From positions 3,070,230 to 3,134,229 of the forward strand of contig JALPQD010000247.1 in the NCBI GenBank assembly GCA_023101885.1: a stretch of DNA of 64,000 nt. Reading direction: 5' to 3'. Shown piece after piece: positions 1 to 13,300 of this stretch. The translations under genes were made by a program, and so were the position numbers. Each line of letters starts with the position of its first letter. Position 1 is the stretch's first letter. Below the pieces are notes generated by a model. It saw nothing but the letters and a program-made list of their open reading frames with translations, did no database searches and was not told the DNA's origin. This stretch comes from Typhlomys cinereus. Lineage: Eukaryota > Chordata > Mammalia > Rodentia > Platacanthomyidae.

Positions 1-1439
1 GACGCTGGAGGATGTCAAGACATTTGCAGCCTCACAGAAAGTAACTTACAGGGTCCCTGAGGAATAACACATCATGGACAAGTAAAGAATGGTAACTACC
101 AAAGATGAATGCAAACCTTATTTCCCAAGCAAGGTTAATCCAAGGATGATTTGTTCATATTAAAAACCACTTTTCCATTTTTCAAAGAGGTTTGTCCTCC
201 CCAGATCCTTAAAATCAGTAAGTCTAACAGCTGGTACTGACAATAAGTGTATCTTCAGAGAGGCAATCATATAGGACTTCAAAAATGGTGTGCAGGCACT
301 AGCAACTGACAGATAGGTAGATGTATAACAACTTCAAGCTAATGGAGAGATTACACTCTGGCATGAATGGTACTCAGATTCCTGGCAGAAAGTACAGTTC
401 CAAGAAAGCACATTACAGAATAAAAGGATCTCCATCTGGTTCTGTCTCCGCCACTGGACACTTTCCTAGTGGAGACCCCCAAGTCCCATCCCTTTAAAAA
501 AAAAGGAAGCTGAAATAAAAGCTCAGAAATCATTTTCAACACTAAAATTCCATATTCTACACTAAATTATGTATATGCAGGTTCCACAATATCCCTTTGG
601 ACTTAAATATCACACCAAAAAGCAGTGCCAGGCATTTATTGGCAGTAAAAATTCAAATGATGCCTTAAAATGGTTACATTTTATCTTTTGGGGAGACAGA
701 AGCTTACAGATTTTTTTCTAGTGGAACATTGTATAAATTTGTTAACATCGGAGTCACTGCAATTAAACCAAACCTAATGACGCAACTAATCAACACATCT
801 GTGGAAGATGACGCCACATTAGAATCTCTGGGGAGCAGTTGGATTGGGAAGAGACAAATTCTAGATGCTGCCCAAAATCTAAGAGCAGAAGCCCACTCCA
901 GCAGGAGCCAGAGAGAAGATTATCTTCCCTTTGTTCTCTACAGGGTCTCACAGGCGAGAGAATTCCTGTAGGAGGAAGACACATGAGGTACTCAGAAGAG
1001 AAAACCAGGAACATGCCGGTACCATAGAAAAGATGAAAGATGAGAACAAGCCAACATGGTTTGGGGAATAAAACTGTAATCATTCGTAACTGTGGTTTTA
1101 ATAGAACCTGCATAAAATAAAATGTGTCCCTCCATCATTTAAGTATATGGTTCATAATTTCGCAGTCACAGTCTCATACAACTGACTTTCTCATATTCTC
1201 AGATTCTGTATCCATTAAACAACTCCAACTCCCTGTACCCTTCCCTCTGTCTTGGCAACTCCCAAGAACAGCTGCTTTCTATTTCCTCGGGTCTCCCTGC
1301 TTTAACACCTCCTAAAGTGAATCCCGTGCCAGTTGTCTGTTCACAGGTGAATCAGTCAAACAAGCTTTGACTGGCAGAATGTCCTCTACACTTATCTATG
1401 TCCTAACACTTTGAAGCATTTCTGCCCTTTGTTTCTGAT
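1..1439. other. Intronic sequence with no recognised feature
   Basis: AT-rich unique sequence. Frames of 60-107 codons overlap each other on both strands and show no protein family signature. Confidence 0.6.
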
Positions 1440-1846
1440 GTTCATGTATATGTGCTGGGAGGGGGTACATGTATCTATGTGTGTTTACGTGCACAGGGGC
1501 CCATGAGTTGTGCAGTTGCCACACACATGCCTGCATTCATGTGTATTTGTGAAGGGGTAAGTATGGAAGAGAGGGGGCATGTGGAAATCCAAAGAAACCA
1601 GGAATCATCCTCCATTGTTCTACCTCATTCTTTTGAAGCTGGGTCTCTCTTAAACCCAGAGCTTACAGACAGGGCTAACCAGCTTGCTCTTTGGGTTCCC
1701 AGGTTCTGACTTCCAGGGCTGGAATTATAAGCAAACATAGCATACACACCTGGAATTTTAGGTGGGATTAGGGAACTAAACTCCAATCCATTTGCAAGTG
1801 TGACAAGCACATTAACCATTAACCACTGAGCAATCTCCCCGGCCCC
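1440..1846 (-). repeat. B4-like SINE, minus orientation, old
   Basis: The right end reads CCACTGAGCAATCTCCCCGG, the complement of a tRNA-type SINE head. To the left are a collapsed B1-like stretch (TTCCAGGGCTGGAATTATAA) and a GT-rich tail near 1440-1560. Strongly diverged. Confidence 0.65.
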
Positions 1847-2644
1847 ATTTTTTGTCATTTTTAAGATTGTATTGCATTGTGTGTATGTATCACATTTTGT
1901 TTAACCATTCATCCAAGTGTGATGTAACTCCAGGTGCTTCCACTTCTGGACTGCTGTGGATAAGGAAATAACTTGGGAATACACACATACCGATGATTCT
2001 CATCAGAGTAAGCCACCTGTGCAAGACCAACTAGAACATGGACAATCCCAAGGACTGTGATGTGACTGGGCTCTGTTCCGATGTCCAGGGTCACATTCAG
2101 TCTCTAATGTCAAGCAGGCATTATGTACTATATTATTAAAATGTAAACAATTACAAACTCACTAGAATTTAAGTAAGAATTGTGTCTAAAGCTGTGCTCT
2201 TGAGAGCACATCCCCCTTCTTACAAACATCTCTTGATTAGGAATCTGGCAGTTCACCGAGGTCTCCCAGGGCTAGGAGGATTGGATAGAAGAATCCCACT
2301 GTGAGAAGCCACCTAGGAGACTGCTAATTGCTTACAGATGCCACCTGCACCCCCATGTACCTGGGCTGTTGGATAAAGGTCTCAGTAGACCATTTTCTAT
2401 CAGGCACAGCCACTACAGGGGATGGAGGTATGAGTGGAAATGAGCGTGTATATGTATATATGTGTGTGTCTTTTAATTTTACTAGTAAGAGTATCTTGAA
2501 TTTAAGTTTTCAAACAAAAGTATCTTTAAGTGAATGTGTTTCCTGTTAACCAATTTTAATCTTTAACTGAGAACTAACTCAATGACAGATTTCAAATTCT
2601 AAAAACATGTTTCTCTATTATCCTGATGCTGAATACCAGATGCA

Positions 2645-2646
<2 letters not shown>

Positions 2647-2691
<45 letters not shown>
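2647..2691. repeat. (CA)n microsatellite, about 22 units
   Basis: An uninterrupted run of AC dinucleotides. Open frames through it code for Thr-His repeats and are artefacts. Confidence 0.98.
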
Positions 2692-2692
<1 letters not shown>

Positions 2693-3144
2693 TATATTTG
2701 GCAGCTGCTTTAATTTCTCTCCTCTCTCAAGTTTGCTCCCTAACATTGGAGGTTCCTGTCCAGAAAAAGGCCTGCCAGAAGGCCAGCAGGCCAGCAGGAG
2801 CTACTCTGAGCATTCACGTCCACTGAGCTGTCAGTTCATGGCAGGAAACAGGCAGGACTCTTCACACATGCTCTTTATATGTGTCTCTTTCATGACTTCC
2901 CAAGGGGCCCTGCTTCCAGTCACTGAAATAGTAGAGAAGCCTGGAAGGAGAGGCCTTGCTTTGTCCCGGACATCGGTACGGACATTTGCTCTGGTTCTCT
3001 TGCCAGCCTGCCAGCTGATAACAATTCCACCTGAAGAATGACTCCTTGTCCTCTTATCTAAGGACCCAAAGCCTCCTGTCAGCGAGGCAGACAGAACACC
3101 TGCCTCTCAGGAGACTCTGGAGACTCTTCAAGGCCATTCTTGTG

Positions 3145-3487
3145 GTCATTCTTTCTTCCTGCTATTGCGAGACAATGTTCGTGTCAACTTAAGGGAGAAG
3201 AGGTTTATCTGGCACAGGTTCCAGAAGGATATAGTCCACTATTGAGCAAAGGACATAATAAGGCAGCAGAAGCTAGAGTTGACTCAGGTCACAACCCTCA
3301 TCATGGAGGCCCAGAGAGCAAGAGATAGGAGTGGGCTACCAATCTTCAAGGTCCTCCCCCTGTGACGTGCCTTCCTCCCACAAGGCTCCACCTCCTAAAG
3401 GCTCCACCACCTTCCCAAATATTAACAGCAGCTAAGGATTCAAACACATAAGCCTGTATGGGACAATTCACATGGAAACAGTGACAT
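3145..3487 (-). mobile_element. ERVL-MaLR (ORR1-like) solo LTR, minus orientation
   Basis: Read on the minus strand it starts like an ORR1 LTR (TGTTTCCATGTGAATTGTCC, then CAGGCTTATGTGTTTGAAT) and ends with the CTTCTCCCTTAAGTTG motif typical of MaLR LTR 3' ends. It is a non-coding remnant with no internal region attached. Confidence 0.75.
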
Positions 3488-3803
3488 TTCAGGAACATGC
3501 ACCATCTCTCCCAAGATTGTAACCCGCAATGTTCTTAGCCTCGCATTGCCCCTCCACTGGGAAGGGGAAAGGGGGTATGCAATCTCTTCCTCAGAAAGTA
3601 AATTTACATCAGTTTTGATTTAACTTTTTTTAAAAAAATGTGTATTTTCCCTAATATCTTAATTCTGTGTTTCCATAGACAGTAAAAGGAGGCAGCATCA
3701 GGGGGCAAGACTGTGCCAACTGGTGGTCATGTGGACTTCAAGCTGCCTGCCTCTCTGCCCTGGACGGCTGCTATGTATAAGCAGCTGGGAGCCTATCTGC
3801 TAT

Positions 3804-4080
3804 TGATGAATGCAGTGTCGTCCCCCATAGGCTCATGTGTTTGTATCTTATCTATTGTTAATGTTCGGGAAGGTTGTGGTACCTTTAAGAGGTAAGGCCT
3901 TGCTGCAGGAAGGCACATCACAGGAGATGGGCCTTGAGGCTCGGAGACCCTGCCTTGCTTCCTCGTGCAGTTTTGCTCTTATTCTCTCTGCCTCCAGCTT
4001 CTGCTGCCTGCCATGCAGAGGACTCTCCCTTTCTCCCTTGTGTACCAGTGCTGCCTCATATCAGCAGAAGAAGAGGTAAC
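3804..4080 (+). mobile_element. ERVL-MaLR (ORR1-like) LTR, plus orientation
   Basis: It contains CCCCCATAGGCTCATGTGTT and GGGAAGGTTGTGGTACCTTT followed by AAGAGGTAAGGCCTTGCTGC, a characteristic ORR1/MaLR LTR stretch. It then runs through a C/T-rich segment. The 3' end is degraded and approximate. Confidence 0.8.
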
Positions 4081-4567
4081 TGCAACATCATCTATGGATC
4101 CAGTAGGCTAGCATTCATTAAAGCGGTCCAGAACACTGTGTGAGATACAAAGTAGACGACTTCCCGAACTGCTAGTATCTTCTTGCAGTAAAAAAAAAAA
4201 TCTGCACTCTTCGATAGTGAGATATTGGGACAAAAAGAGCAAAAAGATTGAGCACCTCAAGAGCCTTAGTTTTATGAGTTCCCAAACACTGAGGAATTTT
4301 TAGGTGCCATGTGTTATTTGGAATAGATCTTACAAGAAAGTGAGCTTATCGCCAGTGACCAGAACAAAATGGGTTCCATTCCTTGAAGAAACTCATGACG
4401 AAACTTCTGGGACTTTGCTCTTTTAATGTTTGGCCTTAATGCTGCAGCATCGTATATTGTAGCCTGGGAATGCCAAGCACAGCATGGGTACTAAGGTAAA
4501 GTATGGCATAGGTACACATCTCAGTACCTTCTGCTAGTCAGAGATGGGTATGAGATGTCACACAGGT

Positions 4568-4826
4568 TCTGTTAAGATTCGAACATAAAATTCCCCTGGC
4601 ACACATTGAGCCTTTGGTCACCAGCATTTAGCACTGTTTTGAGAAATAGTCAAAGGATTAAGAGGTGGTTCTCAGATGGAAAATGTTTACCCAGAAGCAC
4701 AACTCTTAAAGTTATCCCTCCACTCCTTCCTTCCTCACCATGATGAACAAAATCTTTGGAACTATGAGCATCATAAATCTTTCTCCCTTAAGTTGCTCAT
4801 AAGCTAGGCATTTGATACAGTAAATA
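4568..4826 (+). mobile_element. ERVL-MaLR LTR, attached to an internal remnant
   Basis: It starts TGTTAAGATTCGAACATAAA and contains TTCTCCCTTAAGTTGCTC near the end, closing at about GATACAGTAAA where MaLR LTRs normally meet their internal region. The GGGAAGGTTGTGG block is diverged. Confidence 0.7.
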
Positions 4827-5240
4827 AAAGTCCAACAAAGGAGTGGAACTGAGAGTGGGTTTGTTGCTATGACTTTACCTGACTATGTGGTGCAAAAGTG
4901 TTTGGGAACTAGAAAATGGGAGGAATCTGAAAAGGCTAGAGCTATAACCTAGAGAGGTCTAGGATGTTATAAGCAAAGCTTCATGCGAAATTCTTGTAGA
5001 AGCTCAGAACACTAGAACGCAAATGGAAATAAAATACATTCAACACTGCTGGTGAGGTTTCAGATGGAGATGAGGACACAATTAAATATTAAGGCCATTC
5101 ATGTTAAATTCTGGCAAAAAACTCACCTATACTTTGTCTGTATCCTGAGACTTTGTGGAAGGCAGAACTCCAAAAGATGGACTAATTAAATTGGCATAGG
5201 AAACCTCAAGGCAGCCCAACATTTACACTATGCTATGGCT
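4827..5240 (+). mobile_element. MaLR internal region remnant
   Basis: It follows the LTR directly and keeps recognisable MaLR-internal landmarks: AGTCCAACAAAGGAGTGGAA and GGTTTCAGATGGAGATGAGG. No open reading frame survives, as expected for these non-autonomous elements. Confidence 0.65.
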
Positions 5241-5630
5241 GTTACAGACTGATTGTAGCCAAGTTTATATAAGATGTGATCAAAGAACAAAGTGGAAGTC
5301 CAAAAGTGTATGGTTCAGCTAGAAAAGGATTGTATTTAAAGTTGGAACCAAGTAAGGAATGATTAAGATTAGACCAGTAAAAAAAAAAAGTCAAGCACTT
5401 CCCATTGAGACAATAGAGAAACATGTCTGGAGGGCACTACATATTTAATATCCATTTTTTCCTCCAATCTTATCTCCTAGCTCCTAAGAATAGCAGAAGT
5501 ATCCTAGTATCAAAACCATAGATCCTCCTTCCCCCCGCTGTCTGTGTCTGAAAGCTGTCTGGTCCTATCAGTTCTTCTTGTATTTTTTTTATCTGCCTTT
5601 TCCTGTTCATCCCATTATGCTTCCTTGAGT

Positions 5631-5634
<4 letters not shown>

Positions 5635-5695
<61 letters not shown>
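5635..5695. repeat. (CT)n microsatellite, about 30 units
   Basis: A long CT run. The Arg-Glu-rich frames crossing it on the minus strand are artefacts. Confidence 0.98.
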
Positions 5696-5698
<3 letters not shown>

Positions 5699-5699
5699 G

Positions 5700-8600
5700 T
5701 CGTTCCTCCCTGAGATTCTTTAGTTCCTCTATTCGGCCCAAGCATGCCAGAGTAATTTTGCCAAGGCAGTAGTCATGAGACAATTCTCCTGCCCAAAGTC
5801 CCTCACTTCTCTGTTCTGGAGTCACTGATAGTCTCTTCTCCTGGCAGCCTCAGGACAGACCCCTGACTCGGGATTCTCAGACCTCTCAGGAGCCAGGCCT
5901 TTCTCTTCCCTGATCCTTATTCTAAAACATAGGGCAGTTTTCCTTTTCTGTTATAGATGCCCCCACTATACTACATGAGGTCAGAATCCATGCTTGAGCA
6001 CACCGTCTCTGATTGTCTGAAGCATTCCAACACAACGCAGTGATTTCCCAGAGCAAGATTCCTAGCGTCATCCCAAACTCACATTCCAACCTTATCAGTG
6101 GTGAACTCAATGTTACTACAGTGCTTTTTACAATATATTCAATTCTGTAGGACATCTGTTCACTTCTCTCATTTCTTCATTATATTTAGTGACAATGCAC
6201 ATAGAGAAATTACATCAAGTGGGAATTACATAGGCAGACTCTTGAAATCTACCTCCAAGTAACATGGAAGATATTCACTAATCCAACTAATGTGCTTTTC
6301 CTCTAATACCCACTTAAATCTGCTTCTCATTTGAATATTTAACAAGCATCATCTTGGTAAACATCTTCCCCTTGATCTATATAAAAATAAAAACTGGATT
6401 TAGCTGAACCAGACTGTGTTTAGTCCCACACATATATTGTATGCCTCCTTTTGAAATCTTAATCTTCTTGCAGACGCATTACTCTGGTGTGTATGAAATT
6501 ATGCCAGCAGAATTCATTGATGTGCTCCACTCCATTATGCCAACTTCCTTCCCTGAGCCCTGAAACATTTTAGTCCAGAAAACATAGATGCATTTTTCCT
6601 AGTTCTGCAGAGCAGGATAATTTCATATGCTATAATAATGGTGTATTTTATACCAGTAACCACTGTAGAGAATGTTTTATAAAATAAACTATGGTTTAAT
6701 GATCCATGTGGACTCACCATCATTTGCAGTGTGTCTTATATGCAATGATATGATTAGTAGAGTTCTTAGTGAAGGAAATGTATTTTTGAATCAACTCTCT
6801 GATTTATCATTGTGCAGACTAAGAAAAAAATGCCTCAGTGGAATATTTTTACACATTAGTTTGATGCTGTCAGTTTGGAAAGGTGGGATTTGCTGATTCC
6901 AAGTGAATTAGTCATCATTTCTCCCATTGGAATTAGATAATACTTTCTGTCACTCTTAGAACACTGTTGGGGACATGATAAAAGTAAAAAATCACACTCA
7001 AAGGCTGTAGTCTAATAGTTTTGAAAGAGCACCACTTCTGAATTTGGATATGCCTAATAGACATCTGAATAGTTAGATACTTGGATTGTACTGTGCACGG
7101 ATGACATGCCCCCTAATGCTTCATTTAACAATCTTTAGTGGGAAAAATAGCAATGACAAATTCCTAAAGGATGGTTCTGACCTGAAATGGCACTCATATT
7201 TTTATCCCCTGCATTTTAGAGACAAGGGTGGACTTTCCTCTACTCATATGACCTCTGTAGTACATTAGCAATGGTTTTTCATTTGCCTCTTTTCTCCACA
7301 GTAATGTCAGCTCCAGGACAACCTAATGGTAATTCTCAGTAGACATATATCAATCTGAATACCACTTTGTTCTCATTGTGCATATCAAAGTAGCATTGAT
7401 ACTTCTGTCAAGAAGAAACCCCTCTCCTGTTTACTGAAAAATTCCTTGATGACCCTGAATTATCCAGGAAAAAAACCTTGTTCTACAGAACTGTGTCTTC
7501 ATCTTCATGAAAATCAAAGGCAAATGTTAGAGAAGTGTGTTTTCTTTACATGTCACAAATAGCTGGTCTGCCAAGCAAAACCAGACAGGCTTCTAAGTAA
7601 AACTCAAAACTAGAACCCATTTTATTCTTCCAAAATGTTATTGCAGATTCTACTTTCAATGCAAACAACACCCAAAACACATCCAACTCCCCTCCTCCAT
7701 ACCACTAAAGAGTAGTGCAGAGAGCTGGGAGTGAGAAGCTGCTTCGCATACACCTCTCATTAAAAATAATTGTCAATTCCCCATGTGCACTCTGTAATTC
7801 TCTGGGGTAGCTACAAGAAAGGAAAAACAAAAACATGAGCTTTCCCTACTGTAAACAGCCCAGAAGTGAGAAATACCCCCTTCTATTTAAGACCAAGAGA
7901 ATTTGGATTCAAAATATCAAGGCACTGAAAATGAAAACCATCTTTGCTTGAATCAGTAAAATAATTGTCCCCACTTTCCATGTCTTTCAAAAGCTAACCA
8001 TAGAAATCTGCAGTTCTAAGTGCGAGGAGCAAAAGGTTTTATTCCATCCAAGGCTCTGTTCTCCTTCAAGAATCATTTCTTTAGCGCCAATCAGCACCAT
8101 GGACAGATCAGGGAGCGTTGATGACAAACAAAATACCACTTCTGAGAATCCCATATAACAAAACCAGAGCGGTACGAGGGGATAAAGACAGGGTCAGAGT
8201 GATATTACGTGTTGTGTTTTGCATTACGTGAGGAGCCAAGGACTTACAGAAAAGACAGTACATGAAAAATTAAGATTCCAGAAGTCTAATAGAACTCTGA
8301 TAGAGTCTTCAGCTCCCCCAGTTCTGCTTTTCCAGGTTAAATTTAGCTGTTTGTGCATGGATGAATGCAAGCATGCACCATGCTTGTGAATGACAAATAT
8401 TATAGCACATAAGAATGTCACAAGCAAGAATAAAGGACAAATTATTAGACATTAGGAAAAGAAATGTAAGAAGAGCACACTCTTAAAGACTATCCATGGT
8501 ATTCAAGGTCATAGCAGGGGAGAATAGGGAAGATGAATCACAGGATACAGCAGCATCACACTTTCTGTTAGTGTTGCTCAGTGCAGAGTATGATTTACTT

Positions 8601-10130
8601 GGCAAACAAACCTGGATCTACATAGATACCCAGCAAGAAGCAGAAGACACACCTAGACAAGCAGCTACCCAATACCCTGTTCTAACTGTGGTTCTATCAG
8701 AATAAACCAAAACTAACTGTAAAATTCCTCCCAACCCACCCCCAAAATATCTAGAAGAGTAGAAAACACATTCAGATCACTGAGCTTCTGCTAACGTCCA
8801 TATAAAGTGGCATCAAAAAAATCTTATGGTACCAACAGACCCTGAAACAAATGCCAAACTCTCATAAATCTACCTCAGTATCTCAAAATTTGCTGAGAAA
8901 AAGAAAAAACTATTAAAAGAATGGGCTAAGAGGATAGCACACACAGAGACCTGCTGGGATGATGAGATGAGACCCCTAGAAAAATTCAGAGTGATTTCTC
9001 CCAGCAATGTTTGAGAAGGACTCCCAATGATTACCACTAGCATCCAAAATGGGTATTAATTCCTCTGTGGAAAGATTAATAAACATGAAAGTTACATGCT
9101 TTGCAAGATGAAAATATTGTTTCTCTTTAATTTTGTTTTGGCAAAAGACAATAAGGGCCCTTGAACAATTAATCACAATTGCTGAATTACAAAATAAATG
9201 ACAGATTTTCTACAATCCCAGGCCACAAATGCTGTCATATCACATATATGCAAAGAGGTTTCTTGCCTTTAGATAGCAGCTTTTTCAAAAGCTGTCACAG
9301 GTAATTTGGACCAGTTGCAATAAAGCACAAATATATGTCTTCCATTGTTTTATACTCAGAGAAAAGAGTACAAAAGAAAATCGTCTCTGTTTTCCAGAAT
9401 AAATTTATTACCCAAACAGACCTTCATTGTCTTAAAGGCTATGTTTCTTTCAGATATATGCATAATAAGTTCTCAAACCTTTGAACAGTAAGTTCATTGA
9501 TTAGTAAGCAATGGAGAAATGAGGTCACATATTGAAGTTTGAATGATTGGTACCCCAGAATTTACCTGCTCATCACCACAGTAACACTGCTTTACTATCA
9601 TTGTCCAGAGCATCTTTCTTCAAAGGGTCTGTTCACATTTTTTAAGAATGGCAAAACATATCTCCTCTGAGTGAGAGGAATCTTTAGCTGGAAGAGGCAA
9701 AAGGACTTGCCCAAGGAGCCAGAGCTACTCATCAAAGCAGATCCTGCTTCATAGATGGTTCTGTTTCCAGAACAGCACTGTAGCTGCCAGGCTGCCTGAA
9801 TCCAATGAAGGTAGTTGTGCATAGAATATGGTACATGTTTCCTAGGAGACAAAGTCCGCGCTGACCTAACAGGATACAAAAGAGAAACAGATAACTTTCT
9901 GAAGGTTAAATAAACACAACACTAGAGATAGTAGTCAGTCAAAGTCATGTGCTAGAATAATGTGACCATGGATGCTTGTGCCGATGTGTCACACAATAAT
10001 AGGAGACGTCTTTTCTCTAGTGCCTACAGCCCCAGGAATTTGAAATACTTAGAGAATCTGCTTTTAAATGTGAAGGAAAGATGCTTTCCTTGATCATATT
10101 CCCACAATACATGACTTATGGTCCAGCGTG
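5700..10130. other. AT-rich intronic sequence, mostly unassigned
   Basis: No exon or clear young repeat is seen. One diverged MIR-like patch is listed separately at 9690-9790. Short frames on both strands lack any family signature. Confidence 0.55.
9690..9790 (+). repeat. Possible MIR fragment
   Basis: AGGACTTGCCCAAGGAGCCA resembles the MIR core segment that reads ACTTGCCCAAGGTCACACAG. Short and diverged. Confidence 0.4.
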
Positions 10131-10189
10131 AGTCCCACTAAGTTTCAACTTAGTCCCACTAAGTTTCAGCCCCGATGAAACTTAGTGGG
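10131..10189. repeat. 17-bp direct repeat plus 14-bp inverted repeat at the L1 5' junction
   Basis: AGTCCCACTAAGTTTCA occurs at 10131-10147 and again at 10152-10168. CCCACTAAGTTTCA (10155-10168) is perfectly complementary to 10176-10189, leaving a 7-base loop. Confidence 0.9.
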
Positions 10190-10345
10190 CCACACATGCG
10201 AAAAGATAAGAAAATAGGAGAGAGACTGGCAGGAAAGAAGAAGAGTTGTAATGAGAAAAGGAAAGGAGATGGATTGGGGAATAACTTACAAAATATCATA
10301 AATTCACTATATTTATGTATGAAACTATAAAAGATTTTTAAACTT
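10176..10345 (+). mobile_element. L1 3' UTR fragment (older subfamily)
   Basis: GATGAAACTTAGTGGGCCAC through TATTTATGTATGAAACTATA matches segments at 19094-19250 and, less closely, 44545-44790. The shared order is a purine-rich GGAGAGAGACTGGCAGGAAA block and then an ATAAATTCACTATA block. Three dispersed copies with this layout fit a 5'-truncated L1 3' UTR. Confidence 0.6.
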
Positions 10346-13300
10346 CAAAAAAAATGAGGAAATTCCTTCCTGGAAGCAGAAGCTTTCTTCAGAGCTGAGA
10401 TATGAGAGATCAATTTCTTTTCTCTGTCCAATTTAATCAATACAGGTTACATGAGAGGCCACAGCTCACATGAGAAATTTCAGGAGCTGCTTATGATTCA
10501 TGTTCAATATTGCTTCTGGGTGTTTCTCTTCCTTTACAGAAGGATCCTACTCAGTCCAACACTAGTGGCTATCATTTTGACAGCATGGAGTAGATAGTTT
10601 TGACAGTATCAAAAGATTCATCTAACCAATAGTTTGTGCATTACTTTATATACAGCTGCATCCATGTACTTTTAATTCTTATAATGACTTCTTTGGGTAA
10701 TCAGAAGCAATGTGCCCATTACATCCTACCTGTAATTCTTTAACTATATTACATGTTATAGGGAACTCCTTATTCCAGATGGATCTTTGTTTTCATCCAC
10801 TGTCTCAAATAAGATTTTTTGAACATTTATTCATACACAAAATATGAACTAAATTTTAGAACAATTATTACCACCGGGAATGTATATAGGGTCCTTGTTC
10901 TCTGAGAGATAACAATTACTGATGGAGACAAGGACCCATAATCAGTACAATAAAGATCTTCAAGAATTATGACAAGTCTATAATGAGACTATGGTATGTT
11001 GAAAGAATAAGTAATTACCTCAAACCAATGATAAGCATGTATAAATCCTTTTTTATTTGTGAAGGTATAATAATCATCCCAAACATGCTGCTTCAAATAT
11101 AGGAAAACTTGACATCTGTAAGAAAAGCATTGCTAATACTATTTGCCCACTAGTAAGTACATTAATAATCTTTGAAGAAAACATATAATAAATCTACAAT
11201 AATTCTGCATTTTTACCCACTAGTATCTTCTAATATTCATCCACTTAATGACCCAGGGCTTCTCAGTTTTGCTCAGTATCCAGGAGTGAATTAATTTAAA
11301 TCTGAGTATGGCTCAATTGATGGGAAAGTCACTAAGACGAGCCTTCACTGCCAAGCAGGAGATTCACATATGGCTGGTTCTGAACAGAAACCCACACATA
11401 AAGCAGCTAGCTACCTGCAGAGGTCCTTATGAATTTTTTAGTGGAAGATCAAAGAGAAAATAGACATGAATGGGTTGGAGCAGAGTGATATGAAGTGGAA
11501 GCAGTGCTGGTATGGATTGGAATTTAGATCAAGTCCAGCCATGCAGGTGACGTTGGACAAACTTGAGGAGACAAAAGATCACTCTCCAGGAGTGGGCCCC
11601 AGGCTTCCAAACTCAGGGCTACTTGCAGAAATGTTTTTGGGATACCTGAATCAAGAAAGTATTCAAATCTTATATTGTAGATTGACTATCTAAACAAGAC
11701 TGCTTTGTTCAGCCCCACAGGTAGGATGGCTCATGTAAAAGAGGTTCTGGAGTTACTATGCCTCTTTCGATAAGGTCAGTTTAATTTAGCATATCATCTA
11801 GCTGTGTTTTAGTACCTACTGTGTGCTAAAGCAAATCCTAGAGGTAATGACTAACAAGCACTGGGCCCACTGTGGTAATATTACAATATCCCTTTTTATT
11901 GCAAGACTGGGTTGTCCTTTCTAATTATCTCATAGAAAGGAAAAGAAGTTTGTTCCTCAAACAAGATACAACATCTTCAGTTTTAAACATGCAAGGAAAA
12001 GGAAAGGAAACTAATTGAGAATGTTCACAGAAATGGCTAGAGCTATCCAATACGCTGCTAGAAAATATAAGCTGGAACATTGAAAAACATGGCAGTGTCT
12101 CCTAGAGAAAGCTCACTCCCCTGTGGGTCATACCAGTATCATTGCTCCTCTCTTTACAGCAGCCTCAGCTTACTTCATGATCGAGACTACGTTTCAGAGG
12201 GAAGAACTATGGTAGCAGGACTGACAAGCAACTCACATGGAGAGAGAGAGTTATCAACTTCCTCAGACAGCACACACATCTGAAGAAGTCAAGAGCCTAA
12301 GCCATAATTTGCTCCAAGGGGCAGTATGGTCAGAGTTTCTTGACCAGCCCAGAGGAACTTAGGAAGGAATTGAATCTACTTCCTAAATTCCCCACAATGA
12401 AATATATAATTTTTGTAATAAAAGGAACTTAGAGCTAAAACTCCTGAGTATCACTTAGGGCAATACCTTTCAGTCCCAAGCTGCTTAGTTTTGCAAAATA
12501 CACTACTGCTCTTGAGATTCAGGAAATGTTGCCTTTATTCAAGGTTTTGTGATAATGTATAACAAGAACTCATATATTATGAGTTTTAGGAAATACTACT
12601 TTCTTCAGGTATCTCATTTTCCTAAATTCAAATTTCTTCTGGGGAAAGACTTTCATTTCTTGGGTTCGTAGCTGTTACCAGTCAAAGCGAAGGCATTTAA
12701 GATTCATGGGTCTATCGCAGTCCCTTTGGAATCAGATGATCGGCAGGCACAACACTTGGCCATCAAGCAAAGGCACACAGATCTGCTGCGGAAGCAGCAG
12801 TTAGGTTACAGGAAGGAGATGCAGACAGTTTTGTCAGATCCTTAATTCCATAACGATGGCTGTGCTCATTTTAAATGCTCTTTGCCAACAGAAAAGCAGG
12901 GCACATAGCAGGGAAGAAGTGATGCATGCTCATCATCTCACCATTTCTCAGGGAAGCCGAATACACAGCTACACGCGGCTGCACAGTGCTGTGAGGCAGG
13001 AGGCCCAGGTGAAATATTCTATATGGAACGAGTTTGTTGATGAGTATGTGTTAAAACAGAAAGGGGCTCCTCTTGTCCACAAAGAGAAGGGATGGATGCA
13101 TGCATCCTGAAGTCTCCACAGACAGGAAAGCAGACTCACAACTAAAGTCAAAGGCAGGGGAGCTACTCGAGGACAGACCCTTGAACATTTACCAAACATA
13201 TTCCAGAAGCAGCAAGACAGTTCCCATGGCCAGGCCTAACCAACTCTAGCACTGACATTTTTCCTCAGACAAAAGGGGCACTTCCAATTCCAACTTGGGG

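Noticed and set aside
2607..3041. 144-codon frame containing Thr-His repeats
   Set aside because: It runs through a CA microsatellite and the rest has no recognisable domain.
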